NCBI RefSeq assembly: GCF_003284895.1
Contig: NZ_QMDV01000001.1
Coordinates: 27,080-91,079, forward strand
DNA: 64,000 nt
DNA from: Pontibacter arcticus
Lineage (GTDB): Bacteria; Bacteroidota; Bacteroidia; Cytophagales; Hymenobacteraceae
Reading direction: 5' to 3'
This document shows positions 1 through 9,270 of this stretch, one piece after another (within the stretch, counting starts at the first letter, position 1; every line of letters begins with the position of its first letter). Below the pieces are notes generated by a model. It saw nothing but the letters and a program-made list of their open reading frames with translations, was not told where the DNA came from and made no database searches. The position numbers were made by a program, and so were the translations under genes.

Positions 1-420
1 GAAACCATGCACTCCTGTTAATACATATAAGAACGAACCTGCTGGGTTGGCACTTGCCCCACCGAAAAATATATTGTTTTCAACTAGAGAGCCCCAGGCA
101 TTGATCTGGCCAACCAGGAAAGCAACCCCTAACGCCCCAGTAATCAGCAGCATTACTTTTAACTGCTGCAGGTTATTCTTTTTAGCAGCATGGTGCGCCC
201 ACTGCATTGTAATACTACTTATTACAATTAAAATAGTGTTTACGATAAGAATACTTGGGAGGTCGAATTCAAGCCAGTTCCCTTCTTCCCTTCTCACAAT
301 ATAGGCACTTGTAAAAGCGCCAAACATCATCACGATGCTTATTATTATCAACCCAAGCGAAAACTTTAAAGGATGCGCTCTACCGGCTGACTCATTAGAA
401 TGAATTTTATTGTCAACCAT
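1..420 (-). CDS. ctaE: Cytochrome c oxidase subunit III (partial, 3' end outside window)
   Basis: This is the first 140 codons of a haem-copper oxidase subunit III, a membrane protein that stabilises the catalytic subunit of the terminal oxidase. It starts at the ATG whose complement is at 418-420 (MVDNKIHSNESAG) and runs off the left edge without a stop. Three hydrophobic segments are visible (about residues 20-40, 58-75 and 90-105), and the visible end carries the subunit III signature GVHGF. It lies six bases after the ctaB stop, so it belongs to the same minus-strand operon. Bacteroidota often carry two subunit III-like genes at this point, so a second copy could follow outside the window. 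The family call is firm; the exact paralogue is not. Confidence 0.88.
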   Translation of the reverse strand, partial: MVDNKIHSNESAGRAHPLKFSLGLIIISIVMMFGAFTSAYIVRREEGNWLEFDLPSILIVNTILIVISSITMQWAHHAAKKNNLQQLKVMLLITGALGVAFLVGQINAWGSLVENNIFFGGASANPAGSFLYVLTGVHGF

Positions 421-426
421 ATCAGT

Positions 427-1323
427 TTAAATTTTATCTAATACAAAAGCTATCTGCACAATAGGCAGATACAAAAATGACCCGAACATAATATTCATGG
501 CAGCTTTTTTAGAGCAGGTACTCATCAAGTAGAATGTCTGAGCCAGAAACAAAACACCGCAAACAACAGCGATCATTGCTGAGGTTACACCTGTCATACC
601 AAATTGTAATGGCAACAAGCTTAACGGAATCAGCAGCAACGTGTAAATCATGATCTGGATGGCAGTCTTCAGGTTCTTACCACCTTCAAAAGGCAGCATC
701 TTAAAGCCTGCACGTTTATAATCTTCATCAGAAACCCATGCAATTGCCCAGAAATGAGGAAACTGCCATATAAACTGTATCCCGAATAAGATCCAGGCCT
801 CAACGCCTAAAAACCCTGTAGCTGCAGCCCAACCGATAAGTGGTGGTAACCCTCCTGGTATAGCTCCTACAAATACACAGATCGGGCTAATACGTTTCAA
901 TGGCGTATAGACGAAACCGTACAATAGTAAGGACAGCAGCGATAAGCCTGCAGCCAGCCAGTTAAAAGCAACTGCAAGTATAACTAAACCAGTTACACCT
1001 AATAATATGCAATAAACAATGGCCTCTGTTACTGTAATTTGCCCGGTTGGCAAAGGTCGTTTAGCAGTGCGTTTCATGTGTTTATCATGTTCGCGCTCAA
1101 TAACCTGGTTAATAATGTTGGCCGAACCTGTTACTAGCAAGGCTCCTAATAATACTAGCACTACTTCTAAAACTGTGTAATCTGGCCGACCAAGTATAAA
1201 ACCGATTGCACTGGAAAAAGCAACAACTATGCTTAATCTGAATTTTAGTAATTTAAAGTACGCTGCTGCTTTATTTGCCATAGTGGAAAGTGGTAGCAAC
1301 TGATTTGATTTCTGAATAATCAT
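427..1323 (-). CDS. ctaB: Protohaem IX farnesyltransferase (haem O synthase)
   Basis: CtaB/CyoE is a UbiA-type membrane prenyltransferase that adds a farnesyl group to haem B to make haem O, the precursor of the haem A used by the adjacent oxidase. The 298-residue protein has about nine hydrophobic segments. The first prenyl-diphosphate motif reads NQVIEREHDKHMKRT, with Glu where many relatives have the first Asp. The YTPLKR segment and the conserved WQFPHFWAIAW segment are intact. The given ATG lies one base past the ctaA stop, which suggests translational coupling. A second in-frame ATG at 1281 (MANKAAAYFKLLKF) fits the usual family N-terminus and may be the true start. Confidence 0.93.
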   Translation of the reverse strand: MIIQKSNQLLPLSTMANKAAAYFKLLKFRLSIVVAFSSAIGFILGRPDYTVLEVVLVLLGALLVTGSANIINQVIEREHDKHMKRTAKRPLPTGQITVTEAIVYCILLGVTGLVILAVAFNWLAAGLSLLSLLLYGFVYTPLKRISPICVFVGAIPGGLPPLIGWAAATGFLGVEAWILFGIQFIWQFPHFWAIAWVSDEDYKRAGFKMLPFEGGKNLKTAIQIMIYTLLLIPLSLLPLQFGMTGVTSAMIAVVCGVLFLAQTFYLMSTCSKKAAMNIMFGSFLYLPIVQIAFVLDKI

Positions 1324-1324
1324 A

Positions 1325-2395
1325 TTAAGAAACAGCTACTGCCTTTTTTACAGCCTCGCTTGAAGCGTAATGGTAAACAATTAATATTTGAAATTGAACA
1401 CCAAACAAGAGTGTTCCAATTGTCAGGTGGAGTGGTTGTAACATAGGAGGAATAGCAAAATATGCCATTATTACTCCTATTGCTATTTCCGCTCCTAAAC
1501 AAGCTAACATAAATGTCGTCAGCTTAGAAAGCGTCTTATTTTTTAACTTATAGATCAGTCTGGCTAGATAAAGATTAATAGCTAGCACAACTATCGAAAA
1601 CGATCTGTGTACATAAAAGCTGCTACCTAATTGATCGATCCATTCGGCTCTACTATCCCCTCCCATTGTAAAGGCGATAATATCAATTTCTTCGCGAACC
1701 TGTGTGCCAATCAGAATCTGAGCAAAAGTTATGATTGCAACCAGCCAAAGTATAAAGTTCAGCTTAGAATTAAATTGCAAAGAACTAATGAAGTCATCCT
1801 TCTGTGATCGGGCTACAACATATTGTAAAATCGCAACCAAAACCAAGGCTAATGCCATATGTATGGTAATTACAATTGGTAACAGGTTTGTTGAAACAAC
1901 TACAGAACCGATCCAGGCTTGTAAGACTACAAGAATCAAACTTGAGAAAGCCAGGTAAAAAACTGTTTTATCTTTCTTTAAATAGGGAAATGAAAAAACA
2001 ACAGTCAGCAGAATTAAGATGCCGATTACTGCTCCCGTTAATCTGTTTAGATACTCAATCCAGGTTTTGGTTGCGTTAAATTCGGTCTCAATGTATTGGT
2101 TAGGATGCGAAAACAACGTAGTTGCAACCTCATTAAAACCTAAATTATCCAGATACCCGGCCAGCTTCTGATTTTTCTCGATTCTCTGCTGCTTATAAAG
2201 CTCCAGGTAATCGGTTGGTAATTGGCTAACATCAGTTGGAGGAACCCAACTGCCAAAGCACTTAGGCCAGTCTGGGCAACCCATACCTGATCCTGTACTT
2301 CGCACGATCCCTCCAACTAATATTAAAAAGTAAACAGCTATTACTGTAATTACTCCAATATATTTAAATCTTTTAAAGAGAAAAGACTTAGCCAT
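1325..2395 (-). CDS. ctaA: Haem A synthase, COX15/CtaA family
   Basis: CtaA oxidises the C8 methyl group of haem O to give haem A in the cytoplasmic membrane. The 356-residue protein has eight predicted membrane segments. It carries the external cysteine pair in GCPDWPKC (Cys40 and Cys46) and histidines in HMALALVLV, HRSFSIVVL and HLTIGTLLFG. At the position of the family's EXXH motif it reads EYLN (Glu114, Asn117), so one usual haem-ligand histidine is an asparagine. It sits between ctaB and coxA with gaps of only a few bases, as expected for co-production with the oxidase. The call is confident. Confidence 0.93.
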   Translation of the reverse strand: MAKSFLFKRFKYIGVITVIAVYFLILVGGIVRSTGSGMGCPDWPKCFGSWVPPTDVSQLPTDYLELYKQQRIEKNQKLAGYLDNLGFNEVATTLFSHPNQYIETEFNATKTWIEYLNRLTGAVIGILILLTVVFSFPYLKKDKTVFYLAFSSLILVVLQAWIGSVVVSTNLLPIVITIHMALALVLVAILQYVVARSQKDDFISSLQFNSKLNFILWLVAIITFAQILIGTQVREEIDIIAFTMGGDSRAEWIDQLGSSFYVHRSFSIVVLAINLYLARLIYKLKNKTLSKLTTFMLACLGAEIAIGVIMAYFAIPPMLQPLHLTIGTLLFGVQFQILIVYHYASSEAVKKAVAVS

Positions 2396-2401
2396 TCAGT
2401 A

Positions 2402-4222
2402 TTATTCTAAATCTCTTTCGTAAGGCAAGTTTGAAGACTTCGTCTCAGAGAAAGGTACTGTCTGAGGGATATAGTCTACTTCTGCACCTGGCTTACTATA
2501 ATCATAAGGCCATCTATATACTGCAGGAATCTCTCCTGGCCAGTTACCGTGTCCTGGTAAAACTGGTGTAGTCCACTCTAGCGTATTGGAATGCCAAGGG
2601 TTTTCTGTTGCTCTTCTGCCGCGGAAAATGCTGTAGATAAAGTTGAACAGGAAGATAAACTGTGAACCAAAACCTATAATAGCCGCAATACTGATAAACG
2701 TGTTCAGGTCAGTAAACATGTTGAAAGCTTCGAAGCCTGTCCAGTTGTAATATCTTCTTGGGAAACCAGCTATACCAATATAGTGCATTGGCATGAACAC
2801 CAGGTAAACGGCAATGAAAGTTAACCAGAAGTGTACAGCACCCAGTTTCTCGTCCATCAAACGCCCAAACATCTTAGGGAACCAATGGTAAACACCGCAG
2901 AACATACCAAAGAAAGCAGCAGCACCCATTACAAGGTGAAAGTGAGCTACTACAAAGTATGTATCGTGTAACTGGATATCCAGAGCTGAGTTACCAAGTA
3001 TGATACCTGTTAAACCACCAGAGATAAACAGAGATACGAAACCTATGGCATAAAGCATAGCCGTTGTAAAGCGAATGTTTCCTCTCCATAAGGTGGCAAG
3101 CCAGTTAAATACTTTTACTGCTGAAGGAACTGCAATAATTAAAGTTAGGAACATGAATACCGAACCTAAGAATGGGTTCATACCTGTTACGAACATGTGG
3201 TGAGCCCATACTACGAAAGACAGAACCGATATACCTAACATGGAACCGATCATTGCTCTGTAACCGAAGATAGGCTTTCTAGAGTTTGTAGTAATTACTT
3301 CTGAAACTATACCAAATGTTGGAAGAATTACGATGTATACCTCCGGGTGACCTAAGAACCAGAATAAGTGCTGGAACAAAATCGGGCTACCACCTGTATT
3401 TGCCAATGCTTCTCCGGCAATATAGATATCAGATAAGTAAAAGCTTGTGCCAAAACTTCTATCAAAAATTAACAGCAATGCTGCAGAGAAAAGAACCGGG
3501 AATGATAATAAACCTAAGATAGCAGTTAATGTAAATGCCCAGATTGTTAAAGGCAGTTTTGTCATTGACATACCTTTTGTTCTCAGGTTAATTACTGTAG
3601 TGATATAGTTAACACCACCTAATAACTGAGAAACAATAAACAAGGCCATACTTACTAACCAAAGCGTCATACCCATGCCAGAGCCTGAGATTGCCTGTGG
3701 AAGTGCACTTAATGGAGGGTAGATTGTCCATCCGCCACCAGCAGGACCGGTTTCGATGAACAGGGAGATAAACATGACAATACTGGCAACAAAGAAAATC
3801 CAGTAAGATAACATGTTCATAAAACCTGATGCCATATCGCGTGCACCAATCTGTAACGGAATCAGGAAGTTAGAGAAAGTACCGCTAAGACCTGCTGTCA
3901 ATACAAAGAATACCATAATGGTACCGTGCATCGTAACCATTGCCAGGTAAAACTCCGGATCTATTTTACCATTCTCAACCCAACCTCCTAAGATTGGTTC
4001 TAAAAATGTAAATGTAGCTTCCGGCCAACCTAACTGAAGACGGAAAAGAACTGATAAGAAACCACCAATGATAGCCCAGAAAATACCGGTAAATAAGAAC
4101 TGCTTTGCAATTACTTTGTGGTCCTGGCTAAAAATGTATTTCTCAAAAAAGTTCTGATCATGATGATGGTCATCATGTGCATGATGTACATCGTGATTAA
4201 TCGAGATATCTGTACTAGACAT
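2402..4222 (-). CDS. ctaD: Cytochrome c oxidase subunit I (aa3 type)
   Basis: This is the catalytic haem-copper subunit that reduces oxygen to water and pumps protons. It has 606 residues and twelve or more membrane helices. The N-terminus is soluble and histidine-rich (HDVHHAHDDHHHDQ), which is unusual and could bind metal. Ligand motifs are visible: HGTIMVFF (haem a ligand), GHPEVY (CuB His cross-linked to Tyr, with the A-type proton-channel Tyr) and the His pair in HDTYFVVAHFHLVMG. GHPEVYI supports an A-family oxidase. It follows coxB by 18 bases and precedes ctaA by 6 in one operon, downstream of the alternative complex III genes. Confidence 0.97.
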   Translation of the reverse strand: MSSTDISINHDVHHAHDDHHHDQNFFEKYIFSQDHKVIAKQFLFTGIFWAIIGGFLSVLFRLQLGWPEATFTFLEPILGGWVENGKIDPEFYLAMVTMHGTIMVFFVLTAGLSGTFSNFLIPLQIGARDMASGFMNMLSYWIFFVASIVMFISLFIETGPAGGGWTIYPPLSALPQAISGSGMGMTLWLVSMALFIVSQLLGGVNYITTVINLRTKGMSMTKLPLTIWAFTLTAILGLLSFPVLFSAALLLIFDRSFGTSFYLSDIYIAGEALANTGGSPILFQHLFWFLGHPEVYIVILPTFGIVSEVITTNSRKPIFGYRAMIGSMLGISVLSFVVWAHHMFVTGMNPFLGSVFMFLTLIIAVPSAVKVFNWLATLWRGNIRFTTAMLYAIGFVSLFISGGLTGIILGNSALDIQLHDTYFVVAHFHLVMGAAAFFGMFCGVYHWFPKMFGRLMDEKLGAVHFWLTFIAVYLVFMPMHYIGIAGFPRRYYNWTGFEAFNMFTDLNTFISIAAIIGFGSQFIFLFNFIYSIFRGRRATENPWHSNTLEWTTPVLPGHGNWPGEIPAVYRWPYDYSKPGAEVDYIPQTVPFSETKSSNLPYERDLE

Positions 4223-4240
4223 ATAAATTTAATTTAAATG

Positions 4241-5311
4241 CTATAACTCAGTTTTAACTTCTTGTGCAGGCACTTCTGCCTTTTTTGCACTTACTAACTC
4301 TTTCTGAGGTTCAGCTGTAAAGTTAGCCATTACACCTGGGTTTTGCTCAATAAAAGGCTTTTGTTCTGATAACCATTTATCGTAATCCTCTTGTTCATCA
4401 ACAATCACGATAAATCGCATAGCGAAGTGTCCACGACCACAGATCTCTGTACAAGCTAATTCGTATTTGAAATCCGGATTGCCTGTTTCATTCTGCATTT
4501 CAGCAGTAGTTTTAGTTGGAACAAACCAGAACTTTGTCGGCATGCCTGGTACAGCATCCATTTTTAAACGGAAGTGCGGCATGAAAACACTGTGAATTAC
4601 GTCGCGAGATCTGATTTTAAGCAATACTGGCTTTCCTTTTGGCACGTGAATTTCACGTGGCATGAAGTCGTCCTGGGCATTTTTATCACTAAAATCAACA
4701 CCAAACTCATTTGTAGCATCTATCAAAGTATGTTTTGCTACTCCTAATTTTCCATCAGGACCCGGATAGCGAACCATCCAGTTAAATTGCTTACCCATTA
4801 CTTCCACCACTACTGCATCTTCTGGAGCAGCACTTGTAATGTTTGTCCAAGTTTTCCAGCCAGCAAAAACCAAAATGGCCATTACAACTGCCGGAATCAT
4901 TGTCCAGATTACTTCAAGCTTATTATTATGCGGATAGTAATAAGCTCTTTTATCATCTTTATGCTGGTACTTGTAAGAATAGATAAATAATAATATCTGT
5001 GTAATTACAAATACAATCCCGATGATAATCATGGTTGTCCAGAATAAGCTGTCAGTCCACTCGCCGTGTACTGAAGCCAGTGGCTGGTTCATTTCATCCC
5101 AAGATTCAATAAACGACCAGGCAAATGCTGCACCACCTACGAATAGGAAAAGAAGCATCATGGTACCGTTTATACGATTACTTGTTTTTGTAGTACCTGC
5201 TGCCTGCTTCGTTGATCCTCTGAAAATAGAGGCGAGCGTGCCAATCCTGAACAGGAGGAACAGGATAACAAATAATAATATAATAGATAATCCTATGGCG
5301 AACGTAATCAT
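4241..5311 (-). CDS. ctaC: Cytochrome c oxidase subunit II (CuA subunit) with extra N-terminal helices
   Basis: Subunit II receives electrons at the CuA centre and passes them to subunit I. The 356-residue protein has a periplasmic cupredoxin domain with CuA residues in IHSVFMPHF and ACTEICGRGHFAM. There are about four hydrophobic segments (near residues 3-25, 50-68, 90-112 and 133-150), against the usual two. No CXXCH motif follows the CuA domain, so this is not a caa3-type fusion with cytochrome c, and an external haem domain must donate the electrons. It is transcribed from the complex III genes directly into coxA. It ends in an Ala/Glu/Lys-rich tail of unknown role. Confidence 0.95.
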   Translation of the reverse strand: MITFAIGLSIILLFVILFLLFRIGTLASIFRGSTKQAAGTTKTSNRINGTMMLLFLFVGGAAFAWSFIESWDEMNQPLASVHGEWTDSLFWTTMIIIGIVFVITQILLFIYSYKYQHKDDKRAYYYPHNNKLEVIWTMIPAVVMAILVFAGWKTWTNITSAAPEDAVVVEVMGKQFNWMVRYPGPDGKLGVAKHTLIDATNEFGVDFSDKNAQDDFMPREIHVPKGKPVLLKIRSRDVIHSVFMPHFRLKMDAVPGMPTKFWFVPTKTTAEMQNETGNPDFKYELACTEICGRGHFAMRFIVIVDEQEDYDKWLSEQKPFIEQNPGVMANFTAEPQKELVSAKKAEVPAQEVKTEL

Positions 5312-5335
5312 TATTTAATGTTTTTAGTATGATCT

Positions 5336-6604
5336 CTAAACATGATGGTGAATACTCTCTTCTAAGAACGGATGGTTAACAGGCACAAGAGAAGATTTTG
5401 TCAATCCCTTTGTAAAAGCTAACAGGAACACGCCTAAGAATGTTAACGTAGTACCAATTTCAATGAAGCCTATGCCAGCGCCTGTACGCAATGTACCTGG
5501 CATCATCATAAGGTAAAAGTCTAACCAGTGGCCGATCAGGATTGCAATGGTCACTAACTTTAACATAATCATTTGTCTTTTTGCATCTCTTGTCATCAGC
5601 ACAAGGAAAGGGAAAGCAAAGTTAATGATCAGGTTAGTGAAGAATATCCATTTGTAATGGCCATTGTTACCTCCTAAACGATCCAGGTAGTAGATCGCTT
5701 CTTCCGGTATGTTAGCATACCAGTAAAGCATGAACTGGGAGAACCAGATATATGTCCAGAAGATAGAGAACGCAAATACAAACTTACCTAAGTCGTGTAT
5801 GTGGTTTGCATTTACCATTTTCAGGTAGCCATTCTCTTTCAGGATGATTACAGTAAGGGTCATGGCAGCTAAACCAGCTATGAACCAGCTTGCAAACACA
5901 TACCAGCCAAACATAGTTGAGAACCAGTGTGTATCAATTGAAAGTACCCAGTCCCATGCTGAAGTAGATGATGTGATACCAAAAACTACCAGGAACATAG
6001 CTGAAATACGAATGCTTTTATGATAGTAGGTAGTACCACCATTCAGGTCTTCGCCTTCCATTTGCTTTCTTAACCAATAGAAGAAACCAATCCATAAAGC
6101 AAAGTATAGCACCATTCTGATCAGGAAGAAAGGTGTATTCAAATAGCCTGATTTACCATTAATGATCGGGTCAAAACGTGGATCGTTCACATCATACAGG
6201 TATTCGTGTGTCCAATGGAAAATGTCATGCGATCCGAATAAAAAGATCAAAACCATTAGAATACCACCAATTGGAAGGAAATAGCCTAACGCCATTGGTA
6301 TACGCTTGATCAGAACAGACCATCCCGCATAAGCTACATACTGTACCGCTACAAAGAATAAACCTATCAGCGAAATACCAGTAAAGTATACGTTATTCAG
6401 CCAAAGGTTCATGAAAAGGCGCTTCGTCCATGAAACAGCTTCATGGCCACCTGCTGCAGCACCATGTCCTTCTGCGTGGTGTTCGGCACCTCCACCCGCA
6501 GCCATCGTTATTATTCCTGCTATAAGTAAAATAACACCTACAGCTATCATCAGGAAAAACTTGTTATTCGTTTTTCTGGAAATGATGAGTCTTTCTTCTG
6601 TCAT
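5336..6604 (-). CDS. actF: Alternative complex III subunit ActF (quinol:cytochrome c oxidoreductase)
   Basis: ActF is an integral membrane subunit of alternative complex III (ACIII), the quinol oxidase that replaces the bc1 complex in many Bacteroidota. It is related to NrfD/PsrC proteins. This one has 422 residues and about ten hydrophobic segments, with a His/Gly-rich loop (GGGAEHHAEGHGAAAGGH) after the first. The membrane core includes FALWIGFFYWLRKQMEG and SAWDWVLSIDTHWFSTMFGW, typical of the family. It lies 25 bases after actE and 24 before coxB, in the standard actA-F then oxidase order. The assignment rests on family features and gene order. Confidence 0.92.
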   Translation of the reverse strand: MTEERLIISRKTNNKFFLMIAVGVILLIAGIITMAAGGGAEHHAEGHGAAAGGHEAVSWTKRLFMNLWLNNVYFTGISLIGLFFVAVQYVAYAGWSVLIKRIPMALGYFLPIGGILMVLIFLFGSHDIFHWTHEYLYDVNDPRFDPIINGKSGYLNTPFFLIRMVLYFALWIGFFYWLRKQMEGEDLNGGTTYYHKSIRISAMFLVVFGITSSTSAWDWVLSIDTHWFSTMFGWYVFASWFIAGLAAMTLTVIILKENGYLKMVNANHIHDLGKFVFAFSIFWTYIWFSQFMLYWYANIPEEAIYYLDRLGGNNGHYKWIFFTNLIINFAFPFLVLMTRDAKRQMIMLKLVTIAILIGHWLDFYLMMMPGTLRTGAGIGFIEIGTTLTFLGVFLLAFTKGLTKSSLVPVNHPFLEESIHHHV

Positions 6605-6629
6605 TATCCTTTATTAATATGCCTTAGAC

Positions 6630-7307
6630 TTATTTAGTTGGAGACGGAGTAACTGTGTTATCCGTAGGAGTTCCTGTAACAGGTGCTTCAGTACCGGTTT
6701 CTGATGCAGTAGTGTCAGCTGGTGCTGCGCCTACCTCTGTTATACCTTTCTGAAGTTGTTGTACATACATTACAATCTTCCAACGCTCTTCCGGATTTAC
6801 TTGTGAGCCGTGTGGCATCATGCGGCCTCTTCCATTCGTAATAACGTGGTAAATATGTCCGCCAGGAAGCTCGGCTACACGACCAGCTGTATAAGATGGT
6901 ACACCTTTATACTTCTGACCTACAAGACCCTGGCCGTCACCAGCCTCGCCGTGGCAAGGTGAGCAAAAGCGTGCGTAAAGCACTTTACCTTCGGAAAGAT
7001 GAGCCTGTGTTGCTTCCAGTGGGTTCTTTAATTCTGTACCCGCAGCTTCTGCATTGTCAGCAGAAAGGTACATGTTATACCCCATTTTACCACGCGCTAC
7101 TGACCCTTTAGCTGGCTGGCGCATGTTAAGCCCACCTGGGTTATACTCGTTATTCTTTACCTGAGAATATGGATCAAGCGGAACCGAATGATACATGTCT
7201 GGGGCATACTCTAAACCTGGATCCTGCTCGTTACTACATGCTACAAACGCAGCAGAAACGAAAAGTATGGCAGAGGCTTTTAAACCAAATTTTGTAAATT
7301 TTTCCAT
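6630..7307 (-). CDS. actE: Alternative complex III subunit ActE, monohaem cytochrome c lipoprotein
   Basis: This 225-residue lipoprotein carries one c-type haem at CSPCHGEAGDG, with a probable axial Met in RMMPHG. The N-terminus is a lipoprotein signal ending in a lipobox at Cys24 (SAAFVACS), which anchors it to the outer face of the cytoplasmic membrane with ActA and ActB. The C-terminal 30 residues are rich in Thr, Pro and Ala and look like a flexible tail. Its start abuts the actD stop (shared base 7307), implying coupled translation. In characterised ACIII complexes ActE supplies one haem of the exit wire; that role here is inferred from homology. Confidence 0.92.
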   Translation of the reverse strand: MEKFTKFGLKASAILFVSAAFVACSNEQDPGLEYAPDMYHSVPLDPYSQVKNNEYNPGGLNMRQPAKGSVARGKMGYNMYLSADNAEAAGTELKNPLEATQAHLSEGKVLYARFCSPCHGEAGDGQGLVGQKYKGVPSYTAGRVAELPGGHIYHVITNGRGRMMPHGSQVNPEERWKIVMYVQQLQKGITEVGAAPADTTASETGTEAPVTGTPTDNTVTPSPTK

Positions 7308-7831
7308 TATTTTACTACCTCCTTCTCATTTACCTCAATCGCGCCATTGGTACGAAGCAGGTTATTAAGTGCATTCATATCTGTAACTCCATCCTTTACT
7401 TCTATTGCCATCACAAACTTATCATCTGTAGATCGTTTGTCAAAAACATTAACCTTAAAGGAAGGCTTCAATTTAGATACTATAAAGAAAGTAATCACCA
7501 TGCTGAAAGCAGCAAATAATACCGTTAACTCAAATGTAACCGGTATAAATGCTGGCAAAGCAATGTGTGGTTTACCACCTATGATCATTGGCCAGTCAAA
7601 ACCCAGCATCCAGATCTGCATCCATAATGCGAAGCTCATACCTGTTAAACCTCCGAAGAATGCTACAATCGGTAGTCTTGAGCGTTTGATCCCTAAAACA
7701 TCATCAATCCCGTGTACTGGGTATGGCGAGAACACGTCATAAATTTTCGTGCCGGCAGCCCGTACGTTTTCGATGGCATGCAGCAGCACATCTTCGTCAT
7801 CGTAGATACCTAAAACAAACTTTTTATTCAT
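7307..7831 (-). CDS. actD: Alternative complex III subunit ActD (DUF3341)
   Basis: ActD is a small ACIII membrane subunit with a ferredoxin-like cytoplasmic N-terminus and a helical hairpin. The 174-residue protein starts with [18 protein letters not shown] and keeps the family segment [16 protein letters not shown]. Two hydrophobic helices follow at about residues 60-80 and 97-118, and then a soluble C-terminus. Its start codon overlaps the end of actC by eight bases (7824-7831), and its stop touches actE, so translation of C, D and E is probably coupled. It has no cofactor motif; in known structures it is a structural subunit. Confidence 0.92.
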   Translation of the reverse strand: MNKKFVLGIYDDEDVLLHAIENVRAAGTKIYDVFSPYPVHGIDDVLGIKRSRLPIVAFFGGLTGMSFALWMQIWMLGFDWPMIIGGKPHIALPAFIPVTFELTVLFAAFSMVITFFIVSKLKPSFKVNVFDKRSTDDKFVMAIEVKDGVTDMNALNNLLRTNGAIEVNEKEVVK

Positions 7832-9251
7832 TGTTGTGCTGTGTATTAGTGTTCAAACCCTTATCTGTACTGTGCATTGTATCGGCATGTGTGTGCCTAA
7901 CAGCTGAAGAAGACTTCAGAATAGATTTTACCTCAGCCATGTTAACTACCGGGAAGAATTTGCAGAACAACAGGAATAAAGTAAAGAATAAACCGATTGT
8001 ACCAACATATACTCCGATATCAATCCATGATGGAGAGAACATTACCCATGAAGATGGCAGATAATCTCTATGAAGTGATGTAACGATAATTACAAATCGC
8101 TCGAACCACATACCAATGTTTACAAATATTGATATGATGAAAGTAGCAGTTAAGCTTCTGCGAATGCTTCGGAACCAGAAAAGCTGTGGCGTAATTACGT
8201 TACACGTCATCATTGCCCAATATGCCCACCAGTAAGGTCCAGTTGCACGGTTAATGAAAGCGTACTGCTCATAAGCTACTCCTGAGTACCAGGCAATAAA
8301 GAACTCTGTTGTGTAAGCTACACCTACAATAGAACCCGTCAGGATAATTACCTTGTTCATCGATTCTACGTGCTCAAGTGTAATATAATCTTCCAGTTTA
8401 AAGGTCTTGCGTGTGATGATCATCAATGTTAATACCATCGCAAAACCCGAGAAGATCGCACCAGCCACAAAATATGGAGGGAAGATAGTCGTGTGCCAGC
8501 CTGGGATAACTGAAGTTGCAAAGTCCATGGATACGATCGTGTGAACCGAAAGTACAAGTGGTGTTGCTACACCTGCCAGGATCAAGGATACAGTTTCATA
8601 ACGGGACCATGCTTTAGCTGAACCCGTCCAACCCATCGATAAAGCCGAATAAGCTCTTCTCGCGATTGGTCCGGTTGCTCTGTCGCGGATGGTAGCAAAG
8701 TCAGGAATAAGACCGATATACCAGAATACAAGCGAAACCGAGAAGTATGTCGAGATCGCGAATACGTCCCAGAGTAGTGGGGAGTTAAAGTTTACCCACA
8801 ATGAGCCGAATGTATTTGGCAATGGAAGCACCCAGTAAGCTAACCACGGACGCCCCATGTGTAATACAGGGAACATCGCGGCGCAGATTACAGCGAAAAT
8901 TGTCATCGCTTCTGCTGCGCGGTTAATGGAAGTTCTCCATTTCTGACGGAAAAGGAGAAGGATAGCTGAGATAAGTGTACCGGCGTGACCAATACCTACC
9001 CACCATACGAAGTTGGTGATATCCCATGCCCAACCTACAGTTTTATTCAGGCCCCACTCACCAATACCATACCATAAGGTGCGGTAAACTGAGTAAATAA
9101 AGATAGCCAAACCTACCAGCGCTACAGCGAAAGCCGCCATCCAACGTACGTTGGGCTTGGCTTCCACTTGTCTGCACACGTCTTCTGTGATGTCGTGGTA
9201 TGTTTTCCCCCCCGTTACAAGAGGCTCTCTTATCGGAGATACATGCTGCAT
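7824..9251 (-). CDS. actC: Alternative complex III subunit ActC (NrfD/PsrC-like quinol-binding membrane protein)
   Basis: ActC is the polytopic membrane subunit that is thought to hold the quinol site next to the iron-sulfur subunit ActB. The 475-residue protein has about ten hydrophobic helices. Family segments include [29 protein letters not shown] and [14 protein letters not shown] hydrophilic N-terminus of about 35 residues precedes the first helix, and a Ser/His-rich tail ends the protein. The start lies 20 bases after the actB stop. The Asp and His residues in GHAG and HMGRPW are those usually linked to the quinol site or proton path. Confidence 0.94.
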   Translation of the reverse strand: MQHVSPIREPLVTGGKTYHDITEDVCRQVEAKPNVRWMAAFAVALVGLAIFIYSVYRTLWYGIGEWGLNKTVGWAWDITNFVWWVGIGHAGTLISAILLLFRQKWRTSINRAAEAMTIFAVICAAMFPVLHMGRPWLAYWVLPLPNTFGSLWVNFNSPLLWDVFAISTYFSVSLVFWYIGLIPDFATIRDRATGPIARRAYSALSMGWTGSAKAWSRYETVSLILAGVATPLVLSVHTIVSMDFATSVIPGWHTTIFPPYFVAGAIFSGFAMVLTLMIITRKTFKLEDYITLEHVESMNKVIILTGSIVGVAYTTEFFIAWYSGVAYEQYAFINRATGPYWWAYWAMMTCNVITPQLFWFRSIRRSLTATFIISIFVNIGMWFERFVIIVTSLHRDYLPSSWVMFSPSWIDIGVYVGTIGLFFTLFLLFCKFFPVVNMAEVKSILKSSSAVRHTHADTMHSTDKGLNTNTQHNNE

Positions 9252-9270
9252 AATGCTTACGAAATTTAAA

